Part shown: positions 1 through 10,779 of the stretch, one piece after another | Layout of the letters: every line of letters begins with the position of its first letter | Numbering within the stretch: position 1 is the first letter of the stretch | Origin: Lamellibrachia satsuma | Lineage: Eukaryota > Annelida > Polychaeta > Sabellida > Siboglinidae | Reading direction: 5' to 3' | DNA: 64,000 bases | Assembly (NCBI GenBank): GCA_033239005.1 | Contig: BSQZ01000015.1 | Coordinates: 6,761,001 to 6,825,000 of the forward strand | Program-made: the position numbers and the translations under genes | Notes under the pieces: model-generated | Told to the model about the DNA's origin: nothing | Seen by the model: the letters and a program-made list of their open reading frames with translations, nothing else | Databases searched by the model: none

Positions 1-88
1 CAGATCTGGTAAAAATTCTGTGAAAAAGGGAAACAATGGTATGGCTCTATATATGTATCACAAGGTTAGTCATAATTTTGCAAGTTAT

Positions 89-172
89 ATGATCTAATGA
101 TACAAATTACATGATCTAATGATCAAAGTTACATGATCTAATGATCAAAGTTACACGATCTAATGATCAAAG
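89..172 (+). repeat. 22-bp minisatellite, about 4 copies
   Basis: Unit atgatctaatgatcaaagtt plus ac; the first copy is diverged. Confidence 0.8.
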
Positions 173-738
173 TAAATTCTTTTGATAATTTGTTTAAAGA
201 TGCTTAATCAATTTGATTTTTTTTGCTAGTTTTATTTCAAAGTAAGTTTGTGAAAAACCAAACCTAGCTAGTATCCACGGCAACATGCTAGCTCATTTGT
301 GCATCTTTTCTATGTAGTTTTTTGTGAAATCATCAGACAAACTATTAAATTAATTAATGCTTGTTCAAGCATTTACTGAAGTGAAAATCAAAATGCTGAA
401 AAATCACGATTTTGTTCCTTGGTTAAATTTTATAACTTTGTCATGTGATTGGCGAGTTGATGGAGGTCATGTCCAAGATCACCATTGACCCACATAGTGT
501 CTACCAATTTGGATATCCACTATTTTGATCCTTACCAGATCTAATGATTAAAGTAATTTGAACAAAAATATGCATAATTTTTTTAATAAATCGACTGTGG
601 ATAAACTATTCACACACTGTATTTGGACATCAATGAACCGGATTTGCGATAGGCTAAACCAGTTGAGGAAGCAGTTTTAATAATTAAAAACTGAACTTTA
701 TTTTTGTATTATTTTTTTTATTAAACAAACGGCGCATA
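173..738. other. AT-rich sequence, nothing recognised
   Basis: No coding, splice-consistent or repeat structure seen beyond one extra gatctaatgat copy near 536. Confidence 0.5.
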
Positions 739-782
739 TTACCCCCCTCCATACTGCTCACTGATCCATAAAGCCATTAATA

Positions 783-1041
783 TGTGGTAACAACAAATGT
801 AAACAAAGTAACACCAGATGGCAAGTGGACAAGGAAGTGGTAACAACAAATGTAAACAAAGTAACACCAGATGGCAAGTAGACAAGGAAGTGGTAACAAC
901 AAATGTAAACAAAGTAACACCAGATGGCAAGTGGACAAGGAAGTGGTAACAACAAATGTAAACAAAGTAACACCAGATGGCAAGTGGACAAGGAAGTGGT
1001 AACAACAAATGTAAACAAAGTAACACCAGATGGCAAGTGTG
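783..1041 (-). repeat. 53-bp minisatellite, 5 copies, derived from a LINE 3' tail
   Basis: The unit includes gtggtaacaacaaatgtaaa and agatggcaagtggacaagg. The latter also occurs in the 3' ends of LINE remnants near 57590 and 58797. Confidence 0.92.
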
Positions 1042-1280
1042 ACCTACCATCACGAGATATTGGTCAGATTTGTTTTTAAACATATTTACGCTGCTAGCAT
1101 TTACACAATCAGTGCCGGTAGATAAATTGTTCCACTCATTTTTCGTCTTCTGTGACAACGAATATTTTCTGATAACCACACTGTTAATGTTATTTCTTGG
1201 TCTCTAGTTCTTTTACTTTCCTTAATTGCACAAAACATATCTCTGTCAATATTTTCATAACCATTCAGTATCATAAAAAT
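1042..1280 (-). mobile_element. LINE reverse-transcriptase C-terminal remnant
   Basis: On the minus strand VIRKYSLSQKTKNEWNNLS, then NASSVNMFKN, matches the extreme C-terminus of the same LINE seen at 56640-57660. Frameshifted and dead. Confidence 0.65.
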
Positions 1281-2789
1281 GTTTATTTGATCTCCTCTTC
1301 ACCTATACCACATTCTTTTATGCACCTTTCATAACTATGGTCTCTCTAGAATCAGTTCAGTTGCTCTGCTCTGTATTCTGTCTAGTGTGTATGTGTCTTT
1401 CTTGAGGCCTCCAAGCAGGTAAGCAGTATTGTGCAAGCAGCAGTAAGAATCTGAGTCACTGTAGTGGCCTGGCTACATCTCGCATGGCCACCTGCCGTGT
1501 CATCTGACAGCTCAAGTAGGGCCTCATCCAGTCTCAATGTCTACTCCGTTTAATCCAGCAGCTCTATTTATGGTGACATTATTAGGCAAACAGCACATCA
1601 TTTCATGGCTGGGCTCCTGGGACTTGCCTTGCAAGCTCCTCACATCTTCAGGGATGTGTAGACGTGTGCTCCACTTACACTTTGACTGCCTCATGTGCAG
1701 ATAATTGCACATTTTGACAACCTCACCCAGTGTAAATTTTCATTCACAAATAGTGTTGTTTTTTATCATAGTTTTAAAGTTTTTTTATTATAATTCATCT
1801 TAGTTTTGTTCAACACATTTCTCTTTTGATTACTTTTATTCCCACAGTACAGTGTCATTCACAGTTTAAATATTCTCAATTAATTTGCATAAAATAAATG
1901 GGTATATAAATAGTATGTGTTGAATTAGCCATTGACTTGGTGATTATATCTCATTGTTACTGAATCATGGTGGGAAAGCCTATACCGATCTGGCCTGTAT
2001 GAAAAAAGACTGCACTTTATCAAATAGTTGCTTTATTTGGCTGGTTCAACAAGGTGGTTTAATCCCAAGCTGTAAACAGAACAGTCTGGAGACATTTGTC
2101 AAATCATTGCTGTATCATATAGCGTACCCAGGCGGTCCGGCCATGGGAAGTGAAGCCAAGAATATGTCACGTTATGATATAACAGAAACTTCAAAGCATA
2201 TCCCAAATAAGAAATAAATATTCTGTGATAAGCTGGGAATAAGTACTCAAAATAAGGAGTAGAAATTGGTTATAATTGTAGAGATTTGTTTTAAAAAGAT
2301 ACGGAGAAAGAACTGACCATTCTTACATCTCGCCTGTCCAGATAAACACCAGTAGAGGTGAACATAAACCAATCAAGTGTAGAATGGTAAGATTAATTAA
2401 TGTTAATTATTAATTATTTTGGAAGTTATGCTCATTAAGCATTAATCAAATTAATTGCCATTAAACAAGTGACCATGGTTGCTAGGCATTGTCCAGTGAA
2501 CACACACACAAGATACAGATGACAACAGTTTGGAGTGGCAAAACAACACCAAGGAAATGAGTTTGCATGTGAAGAAAACAGACAGTTTTGGCCATATTTG
2601 TCTTATTTCTCTGGATGTTTTCTGAAAGATCCCTCAGCAGACTTGAGACCATCCGGAACAGAACAGTCAGGACCATCGCTATGTCAGAGGTTTTTCTGTG
2701 CAGGAAAATAATCCAGCCTCTTGCCCAAAGAAGACCAGTTGGTGCACTGGTGTACCAATGCACCAACCCTACTCAACAGCATGCTAATC
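1281..2789. other. Non-coding, nothing recognised
   Basis: Short open frames only, none resembling a known family. ttaattaat-rich patch at 2390-2460. Confidence 0.5.
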
Positions 2790-2833
2790 CTCCTGCAGTA
2801 CGAATGACCACCAGGTCATTCGTACTGCAGGAG
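2790..2833. repeat. Perfect 20-bp inverted repeat with 4-nt loop
   Basis: Arms 2790-2809 and 2814-2833 are exact reverse complements around acca. It is a strong cruciform/hairpin with no T-run, so it is not a terminator. Confidence 0.9.
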
Positions 2834-2898
2834 ACATCAACTTCTCATTATTCAGTGGTTGTGGCAATTCTAACATTAAACACAGCTCACTAGTAAAG

Positions 2899-4210
2899 CA
2901 GGGGCAGATCTAGGATTTGACCAAATGGGGGTGCATCCACCATACTCTGGGGTCTGGGGAATGTATTTACTACTCTTAAAATGGTGTATTCCAGGGCATT
3001 ATGTGGTGAAAGTATGCTCAGGTGTGGATGATTTGTAAACCACCATGGATAATATTATCATCATATTAATTAAACGAACAAAACAAAATAAAATCAATAA
3101 TTGCGTTGATGTTGAGTTTGATGTCCTTGCATACATGAAGTAGCACCATCGCATTGAGGCGATCCTGGTGTGTGGTCCTCTCCATTGCGGTGTTCACCAG
3201 TTTGAATGAAAAAGAATAGATTTCGGAACATGGAGCTGGACGTTGCATTCATTGTTTCCTGTAGATTGTGGGGCTTTGTTTCTTCGGACGAATCCCATTT
3301 TTTCTTCCACAGTCTGATTTCAGCTGACATGGATGCTGGGGATGACAGGTCGTAGTAATAGCATTCTTGGAGTTTGGTTATGTTATCATATGTCAGCTTG
3401 CCCACGGTATTGGGCAGGAACTTCAGGCCAAGCATGTCTTTCCTTGTCATTGCACTGAATCTCGTGTCAAACTCCTGGAGAAAGTAGTCAATAAATGGTA
3501 GAAATAGCATCGCCAGTTTATTTCTGGGGTGTCTGCTTCCACGTTGTTTGTCATGGTCTGCATACCTCATGGTCTTTATATTGAAATTGCTGTCACTGTC
3601 CCAGCAATGCTGACCATCTCTGCAGTCATCTCATAGATCTCACTATACTCCGCATCTGCAATTTGTCTGATGTCAATAACGATGTCCTTTACCTGAGTGA
3701 CTTCTTCATAGGCTAGGAGAATATCCTGCGTAGAACCCTGGAGCAGCTTGATGTGACCTACCGCATACTCAAACATACTCCAATTTACCGGGAATGCAAC
3801 TTTCAATGCAGAGCTTGAGATCAGGCAATATAGGCCAAAAGCACCATCGTTGTTTTTGAACTCCATTGTTAGAAATTGTAGTCAGGCAATGAAGGATGGC
3901 TTCATACACATTCACAAAGCTCCTCCAGTGGAGTGTGTTGCTTCACCCACCTTGTTTAAAATCTTCGCACTTCCTCCAGATGTTGATCTTTTGTGTAGAT
4001 TGCTCTGCAGGGTAGACATCATGTTCTGTACTTCAGGACCTTTCCATGCCTTGGACAGTGCCAAATTCAGGCTGTGGTTGTACACAGTGGTAATAATATG
4101 ATCTCAGTTTAATAAAATTAATTATCAAATAAGAGTGAAGCCCAAAAACATTTTTTTCAAGCAAAACGGGGTGCATGCGCCACCCACGCCCCCCTCTGGA
4201 TCCACACCTG
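2899..4210 (-). mobile_element. hAT-like DNA transposon remnant (DUF4371/ZMYM-type transposase)
   Basis: The left end starts CAGGGGCAGATCTAGGAT. The right end, read in reverse, starts CAGGTGTGGATCCAGAGGGG, which fits degraded terminal inverted repeats of hAT elements. Inside, on the minus strand, are HSLNLALSKAWKGPEVQNMM (about 4080-4020), LMEFKNNDGAFGLY-like and FAYEEVTQVKD-like blocks (3866-3576) and DTRFSAMTRKDMLGLKFLP (about 3460). The order fits a DUF4371-hAT transposase broken by frameshifts and stops. No clear 8-bp target duplication was found. Confidence 0.65.
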
Positions 4211-4310
4211 AAAAGCTAATTTATACCAATTGCCTCTCATCTATGTAATAACATTCCAGAGAAAATAATCAACATTAGCGACAATAGTTGTGTGATATTT
4301 CCTTCGAGTT

Positions 4311-5470
4311 AGGCCCATTATGGCTACTTCCCATTACGAGTACTTCCCATTATGACTACGTTTTTTCCGTTATGGATACTTTTGTGGGAGCAACTAATTA
4401 GACATTGAAACTAGTCCAGTTATAGCTACTTCCTTGAGTCTATTCTTGAGCCAAGAGAGAATCAGAATCAATTATTTCAAATGGTATACAACATAAAATA
4501 CATGATGTGTATGCATTACAGTTTTAGTAAGACATAAATACATTAATTGTACAGAGTACTCAGTATAAGATACTCTATACATTATGCCCAACATTATGCA
4601 TTGAATGGAAGTCATGAAAGTCATGTATCACAAGTGAATGTCATTCTAACATCAACAAGTAACTGTCATCAATCACAAGTGAATGTCACTCTGATTTAAG
4701 AAAGTGTCCATCTACAAGCAGAAAACTCAGTACAGATCTTTCCCCCGTCACATACTCCTGTTTGAACTGAGCCAGACGCTGGTTCACAATCCAATACTTC
4801 CTCTTCGGTGGTATGGCTGCATCATGTGGAAACTTCAGCTCTGTTGCTGCCTGCTCCTTCCTCATCGCCTCCACAAACTTGACGATGTTGGGGTGATGTT
4901 TACCCACAAGTTTTGTGAACTTCAAGGAGGGTGGTCATGCTCACCACCCTACTTCATAAAGACACCAGCCTCACTGGTTGTCAGTGTTGACTAGTATTTA
5001 AAGTATTTAAAGTCATATCTGGAAGACACCCAGTACTTGTTGCCATTTGGCCCAGTACACCTACACCGGAACCTCTGCACATGGCAGACGGCTTCCCATA
5101 TTTGCTTGTCGCAAATACGACCACATCCATCTTCAATATTATTATGTAGATACAGATACAGAGTTCTCAGTAATACTAAACATAGAATTATTCATGGTGA
5201 AAATGTCTCAGTTTATAAGTAATAATCACTACTCCAAAGAAGCCATGTACAATACTGCCAGTCACATGCATCTAGGTAAAACCATTCATGCTTTAAACCG
5301 CATACAAATAAATTAATGCTCCCCCTCCTTAGCTGGCTAATTACTGGCTAATTCCAAAAGTAGCCGTAACGGGACTAGTTTGGGACTGATTGCTCCTCCA
5401 AAAAGCAGCCGTAATGGGAAAATAAAGTAGCTGTAATGGGAAGTAGCTGCAATGGGAAGTAGTCACCCGG
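4311..5470 (-). mobile_element. MULE-like DNA transposon with long TIRs and a transposase fragment
   Basis: About 115-bp inverted repeats flank the element (4311-4436 and 5357-5470). Each contains internal ctacttcccatta subrepeats and a shared gggagcaa/aactagtcc block. Between them, minus strand 4925-4686 reads HPNIVKFVEAMRKEQAATEL then PPKRKYW. That resembles the C-terminal tail of MULE/FLYWCH transposases. The transposase is mostly deleted, so the element is non-autonomous. Confidence 0.65.
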
Positions 5471-6300
5471 GAAGACTCCATTCCTTCACCAGAATAGCCC
5501 CATTCACCAGCTGTTCAATAATCCCTTCACCAGCTGTGGAATAGCCCCTTTACCAGCTGTGACACAACTCCTTTGCTAGTTGTAGAAAAGTTTGTTTACC
5601 ATTTGAGTGACTCAACAAGATATTCCACTATTTGTACCAGTGTGTTGGGCCCTAGACAGTGTGTTGTATTTGTCTGACCACTGCTGTCATGGCCAGTTGC
5701 CAGAGAGTAACTTGCAGGGACAAAGTTCACCACAGCGTATTGTAGCCAAATCTCTTGCTCAAACTGAAACATTGTAGTCACAGGTTAGTTCCAAATTTTT
5801 CTTGCATTTTGTGGTAATCTTAATCGTAAATGACCAATGAGAACAAGGTCAGAGTGTGTAACTTGAAGCATGGTTGTTGAGGGTGGCACTTTGTGAATAA
5901 GTACAAATGAACCTTAAACAAAACACCCATTATGAAACAAAGATGGCTGCCACACAACTTTGTCAACTTTGATGTCAGTTGAAGGTTCAAAGTATAATTC
6001 ACCTTCTTTAATTAATCTGGAAGAGAGCATATCAAACAGATTTTGTGAAAGTTGGTTTATTTATCCCCTGTGAACATGTGCTACGTGTTTGCTGGATTTG
6101 TTCGTACAACCAAGATTTCCCAAATGTTTTTTTCATCCATGTGCAGATCTAATAAAAAGGCAGTGCATTGATTGCCAATACTGCAGTCATCCAGCAAGGC
6201 AGTTGACACTATCTCCTTTCTATTATTGGTTCAATAAGGCTTAACTATAGATTTAAAACAAATATATATATTGAAACATGACACCCTCATTTCAATAATG
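5471..6300. other. Non-coding, nothing recognised
   Basis: Short degenerate ccttcaccagctgt repeats at 5480-5580; otherwise unique. Confidence 0.5.
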
Positions 6301-6620
6301 TTTGCTGTTACTCTGAATGTAATATTTGTTCCCCGAGTGTAATTATTAGATAGTTTCTATAGTTTGAAAATCATGACCTTGTCCTCTGAATCTGAATATT
6401 GATGAATCATGGTATAGCTGTAACAGCAAATTCGAGGCATTGGTGAGTTATGGTAATGTAATGTTTGCTGTTACTCCGAATGTAATATTTGTTCCCCGAG
6501 TGTAATTATTAGACAGTTTCTGTAGTTTGAAAATCATGACCTCGACCTCTGAATCTGAATATTGATGAATCATGGTATAGCTGTAACAGCAAATTCGAGG
6601 GATTGGTGAGTTATGGCCCT
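6301..6620. repeat. Direct duplication of about 160 bp, offset 162
   Basis: Copies begin tttgctgttactctgaatgt at 6301 and tttgctgttactccgaatgt at 6463, about 95 percent alike. Each starts tttgctgttac and ends near gtaacagcaaa, so each copy has 11-bp inverted ends. Confidence 0.85.
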
Positions 6621-6711
6621 CCATTGTCCTGACTGGCAACCATTCTGCTCAACTCTGAGGATTTATCATGGTTCTCCAATCTAATGATTTACGAAATATA
6701 ATCTTCTCCTT

Positions 6712-6895
6712 AGTTGATTGGCTAATCATGGTCCTCCAGTGGCTGAATGGCTAATCATGGTCCCCCAGTGGCTGAATGACTAATCATGGTCCTCCAGTGG
6801 CTGAATGGCTAATCATGGTCCTCCAGTGGCTGAATCGCTAATCATGGTCCTTCAGTGGCTGAATGACTAACCATGGTCCTCCAGTGGCTGAATGT
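6712..6895. repeat. 29-30 bp minisatellite, about 6 copies
   Basis: Unit approximately ggctaatcatggtcctccag plus tggctgaat. Confidence 0.88.
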
Positions 6896-7301
6896 CAAAT
6901 CATCAATTTCCATTTTAGTGATTAGTAATTTTTTCTACCACACATCAATGTTATCATTCCAAGATCGTTCTAGTTCTTCCTTGGCCTAGTTCTGTGTAAA
7001 TGGCATCTGACACAGTAGAAGCAGTGCTCCATGTGATCTTGTTTTCTTGTGCAAGTTTGTCACAGACTGCCTCTGACGTGTGTTCTTCTTGTCCATCTTA
7101 TTTTTTCTAGTCATCTGTCAGTTTGTATGCCCACATTTCAAAAGCTTCTATTTTATCCTCAAATGCCTTTTTTCATTCACACCCATAAATCTAGACTGCA
7201 ATTTTTTTTCCTTATGCCAAACATATCTATCTCATTTTAGCTAGTTGGAACACCTGCCTAAAGTGGTACTTATAAAGTTATACAATCATTGAGTCATTTC
7301 T

Positions 7302-7419
7302 GTCAGGATTAACCCTTGTATACATTACTAGTCACGATTAACCCTTGTATACATTACTAGTCAGGATTAACCCTTGTATACATTACTAGTCACGATTAAC
7401 CCTTGTATACATTACTAGT
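7302..7419. repeat. 29-bp minisatellite, 4 copies
   Basis: The units alternate between tcaggattaaccc and tcacgattaaccc starts, then ttgtatacattactag. The alternation implies a 58-bp dimer duplicated. Confidence 0.88.
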
Positions 7420-8520
7420 CAGCTTAGCCACTTTTGCTACTTAAAGCAATATGAGTAGATTTAAGTTTTCATCATAGAGCGGTATAACAAAGTTTTCCTG
7501 ATATACATCAGTTGTATGTATGTTTTCAAGGTAGCAAGGAAATAGAGCTGGTGACATCCATCTGTAAAACTTGTATAAAACTCCTGTTTTTGTCCTGGAA
7601 AAAGGCTGTGTGGAAAATATATTGTACGACAAACAACATAATATATTATGTGCTCCAGTGAGTTGAAATCTTGAAATGAGCTACATTTTTTTATGTAACC
7701 AAGAGTATTGATTTGGAAACTAGGACAAAGTTCAATTAAATTTTTTCAGGAGGTTTTACCAGGACTGATAACAATATCATCACAGGGTAATGATGCTGAT
7801 TTTTATGTGTTTTGTTTCAACTGTACATATACTACATGAATTAAAGTTATGCACTTGTCCATGGACAATGGTGTAGCAACGTGACTGTTATATATAGGCC
7901 CAGATTCTTGTCATGGCTTGGTAAAAACATGACTAATATAGGTCTGAATTCTTGTGGTTTGGTAGGATGTATCTTTGGCAATATGCAACTCATTATTGTA
8001 ATGGTACACCACAATTAGCCTCATTAGTTTATATACCAGAAACCGAGAGAGAAGGGAAACCTGTGTCACATTACGGATTGTGACAACACTATAAACTGAG
8101 GAAGATGATTAAATGACAATACATGTATAATTATTGTGTCATGTGGCCTAGGCCCTAGTGAGATGTCTGCTTAAATATTATCGTGTGAACCATGGTAATT
8201 TAGTTCTTGTTTTGTCAAATGTTCCACGAAATATACAATGAGCTATATTGTGTATAATAAGAAACCATAATGTTGTATGTTAACAGACCTGAAAATATAT
8301 GTTTTTCATTCTATATACAGTGTAACTACACACAGTTTATAATCACCCAAACTGATAATTATCTTTAACCAGAATAGCTCATGGCTTATCAGAAGAGGTA
8401 GCTAATGAGGGGGCATGGCAGGAAGTGGGAGGTTGGTTGGTGGGAGGCAGGAGGTTGACTTTCAAAAATTGTGGGAAGTGGGAGATTGGCCCCACAGACA
8501 AGTTGACCCCTAAAAACAGG
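7420..8520. other. Non-coding upstream flank or intron of TTC39
   Basis: No exon matching the TTC39 N-terminus was found here. GT-rich purine patch at 8400-8500 leads into the 49-bp array. Confidence 0.45.
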
Positions 8521-10240
8521 TGGGAAATGGGAAGTTGAGACCCCTGTCACACCCCACTAACTAGTCTCAGTGAGATGGGAGCTTGAGACCCCTGCCACAC
8601 CCCCACTAACTAGTCTGAATGAGATGGGAGGTTGAGACCCCTGCCACACCCCCACTAACTAGTCTGAGTGAGATGGGAGGTTGAGACCCCTGCCACACAC
8701 CCACTAACTAGTCTGAGTGAGATGGGAGGTTGAGACCCCTGCCACACACCCACTAACTAGTCTGAGTGAGATGGGAGGTTGAGACCCCTGCCACACCCCC
8801 ACTAACTAGTCTGAGTGAGATGGGAAGTTGAGACCCCTCCAACACCCCCACTAACTAGTCTGAGTGAGATGGGAAGTTGAGACCCCTGCCACACACCCAC
8901 TAACTAGTCTGAGTGAGATGGGAGGTTGAGACCCCTGCCACACACCCACTAACTAGTCTGAGTGAGATGGGAGGTTGAGACCCCTGCCACACCCCCACTA
9001 ATTAGTCTGAGTGAGATGGGAGGTTGAGACCCCTCCAACACCCCTACTAACTAGTCTGAGTGAGATGGGAAGTTGAGACCCCTGCCACATCCCTACTAAC
9101 TAGTCTGAGTGAGATGGGAAGTTGAGACCCCTGCCACACCCCCACTAACTAGTCTGAGTGAGATGGGAGGTTGAGACCCCTGCCACACACCCACTAACTA
9201 GTCTGAGTGAGATGGGAGGTTGAGACCCCTGCCACACCCCCACTAACTAGTCTGAGTGAGATGGGAGGTTGAGACCCCTGCCACACACCCACTAACTAGT
9301 CTGAGTGAGATGGGAGGTTGAGACCCCTGCCACACCCCCACTAACTAGTCTGAGTGAGATGGGAAGTTGAGACCCCTCCAACACCCCCACTAACTAGTCT
9401 GAGTGAGATGGGAAGTTGAGACCCCTGCCACACACCCACTAACTAGTCTGAGTGAGATGGGAGGTTGAGACCCCTGCCACACACCCACTAACTAGTCTTA
9501 GTGAGATGGGAAGTTGAGACCCCTGCCACACACCCACTAACTAGTCTGAGTGAGATGGGAGGTTGGGACCCCTCCAACACCCCCACTAACTAGTCTGAGG
9601 GAGATGGGAGGTTGAGACCCCTCCAACACCCCCACTAACTAGTCTGAGTGAGATGGGTAAGTTCAGACCCCTGCCACACCCCCACTAACTAGTCTGAGTG
9701 AGATGGGAGGTTGAGACCCCTCCAACACCCCACTAACTAGTCTGAGTGAGATGGGAAGTTGAGACCCCTGCCACACACCCACTAACTAGTCTGAGTGAGA
9801 TGGGAGGTTGAGACCCCTGCCACACCCCCACTAATTAGTCTGAGTGAGATGGGAGGTTGAGACCCCTCCAACACCCCTACTAACTAGTCTGAGTGAGATG
9901 GGAAGTTGAGACCCCTGCCACATCCCTACTAACTAGTCTGAGTGAGATGGGAAGTTGAGACCCCTGCCACACCCCCACTAACTAGTCTGAGTGAGATGGG
10001 AGGTTGAGACCCCTGCCACACACCCACTAACTAGTCTGAGTGAGATGGGAGGTTGAGACCCCTGCCACACCCCCACTAACTAGTCTGAGTGAGATGGGAG
10101 GTTGAGACCCCTGCCACACACCCACTAACTAGTCTGAGTGAGATGGGAGGTTGAGACCCCTGCCACATACCCACTAACTAGTCTCAGTGAGATGGGAGGT
10201 TGAGACCCCTGCCACACCCCCACTAACTAGTCTCAGCGCA
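8521..10240. repeat. 49-bp minisatellite, about 35 copies, with higher-order structure
   Basis: Unit ctagtctgagtgagatggga, then ggttgagacccctgccacac and cccactaa. Variant pairs (ctaattag; cacatccctac) recur exactly 833 bp, i.e. 17 units, apart. Confidence 0.95.
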
Positions 10241-10674
10241 CTATTAGTGGCATGCTATTACTAACCAAGTTACGTTGTTTGTCAGATATGTGAGTGACTA
10301 TGGTTAACAATTTGTCGTGATGTCCTATATCATAATTTACGTGATATTCTGTTCATAATTTAAGTGATGTCCTGTTCATAATTTAAATGATGATGTAGTC
10401 AAATTTTATCTTGAAATGTGTACCAAGTAGTATATATTCAAGATGGAACATAATTCATCTGACACCTGCTCATACACGGTAGGAATTGCATGTAATCTGG
10501 CCAAACTAGCATATTAGATACTGGAGTAACACTTGTAATGTGACAAATATATAATAATATTACAACTGTAGTACTAATGATTACCTTGGATAGTGTCTTT
10601 TAATAAAAATGTCACTGCTGTAGGTGCCAATTAAAAGCTGCTCAGACTGATTGACCTATGACCTGTTCTTGCAG

Positions 10675-10779
10675 TGCCTCCCAGATGGACCTCAACACAG
10701 CCATAGAGGAGGCAGTCGTTGCTCTCAATCTCTTTCTCAACAACAAGTTCTCCGAGGCACGGCAACGGGTTGAACCATG
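10675..10779 (+). CDS. TTC39: TTC39 visible exon 1
   Basis: It encodes MDLNTAIEEAVVALNLFL and then NNKFSEARQRVEPW, the conserved N-terminal helix pair of the family. A good acceptor (ttcttgcag) precedes 10675, so an upstream exon is likely; the first in-exon ATG is at 10685. The donor is ATG/gtgggt, leaving two bases of the Trp codon that the next exon completes. Confidence 0.85.

Noticed and set aside
1954..2217. 87-codon forward frame
   Set aside because: No resemblance to the TTC39 N-terminus or any family, and no donor at a sensible phase.
8521..10240. Regular repeat with spacer-like variation, reminiscent of a CRISPR array
   Set aside because: Units are contiguous with no unique spacers, and the genome is animal.
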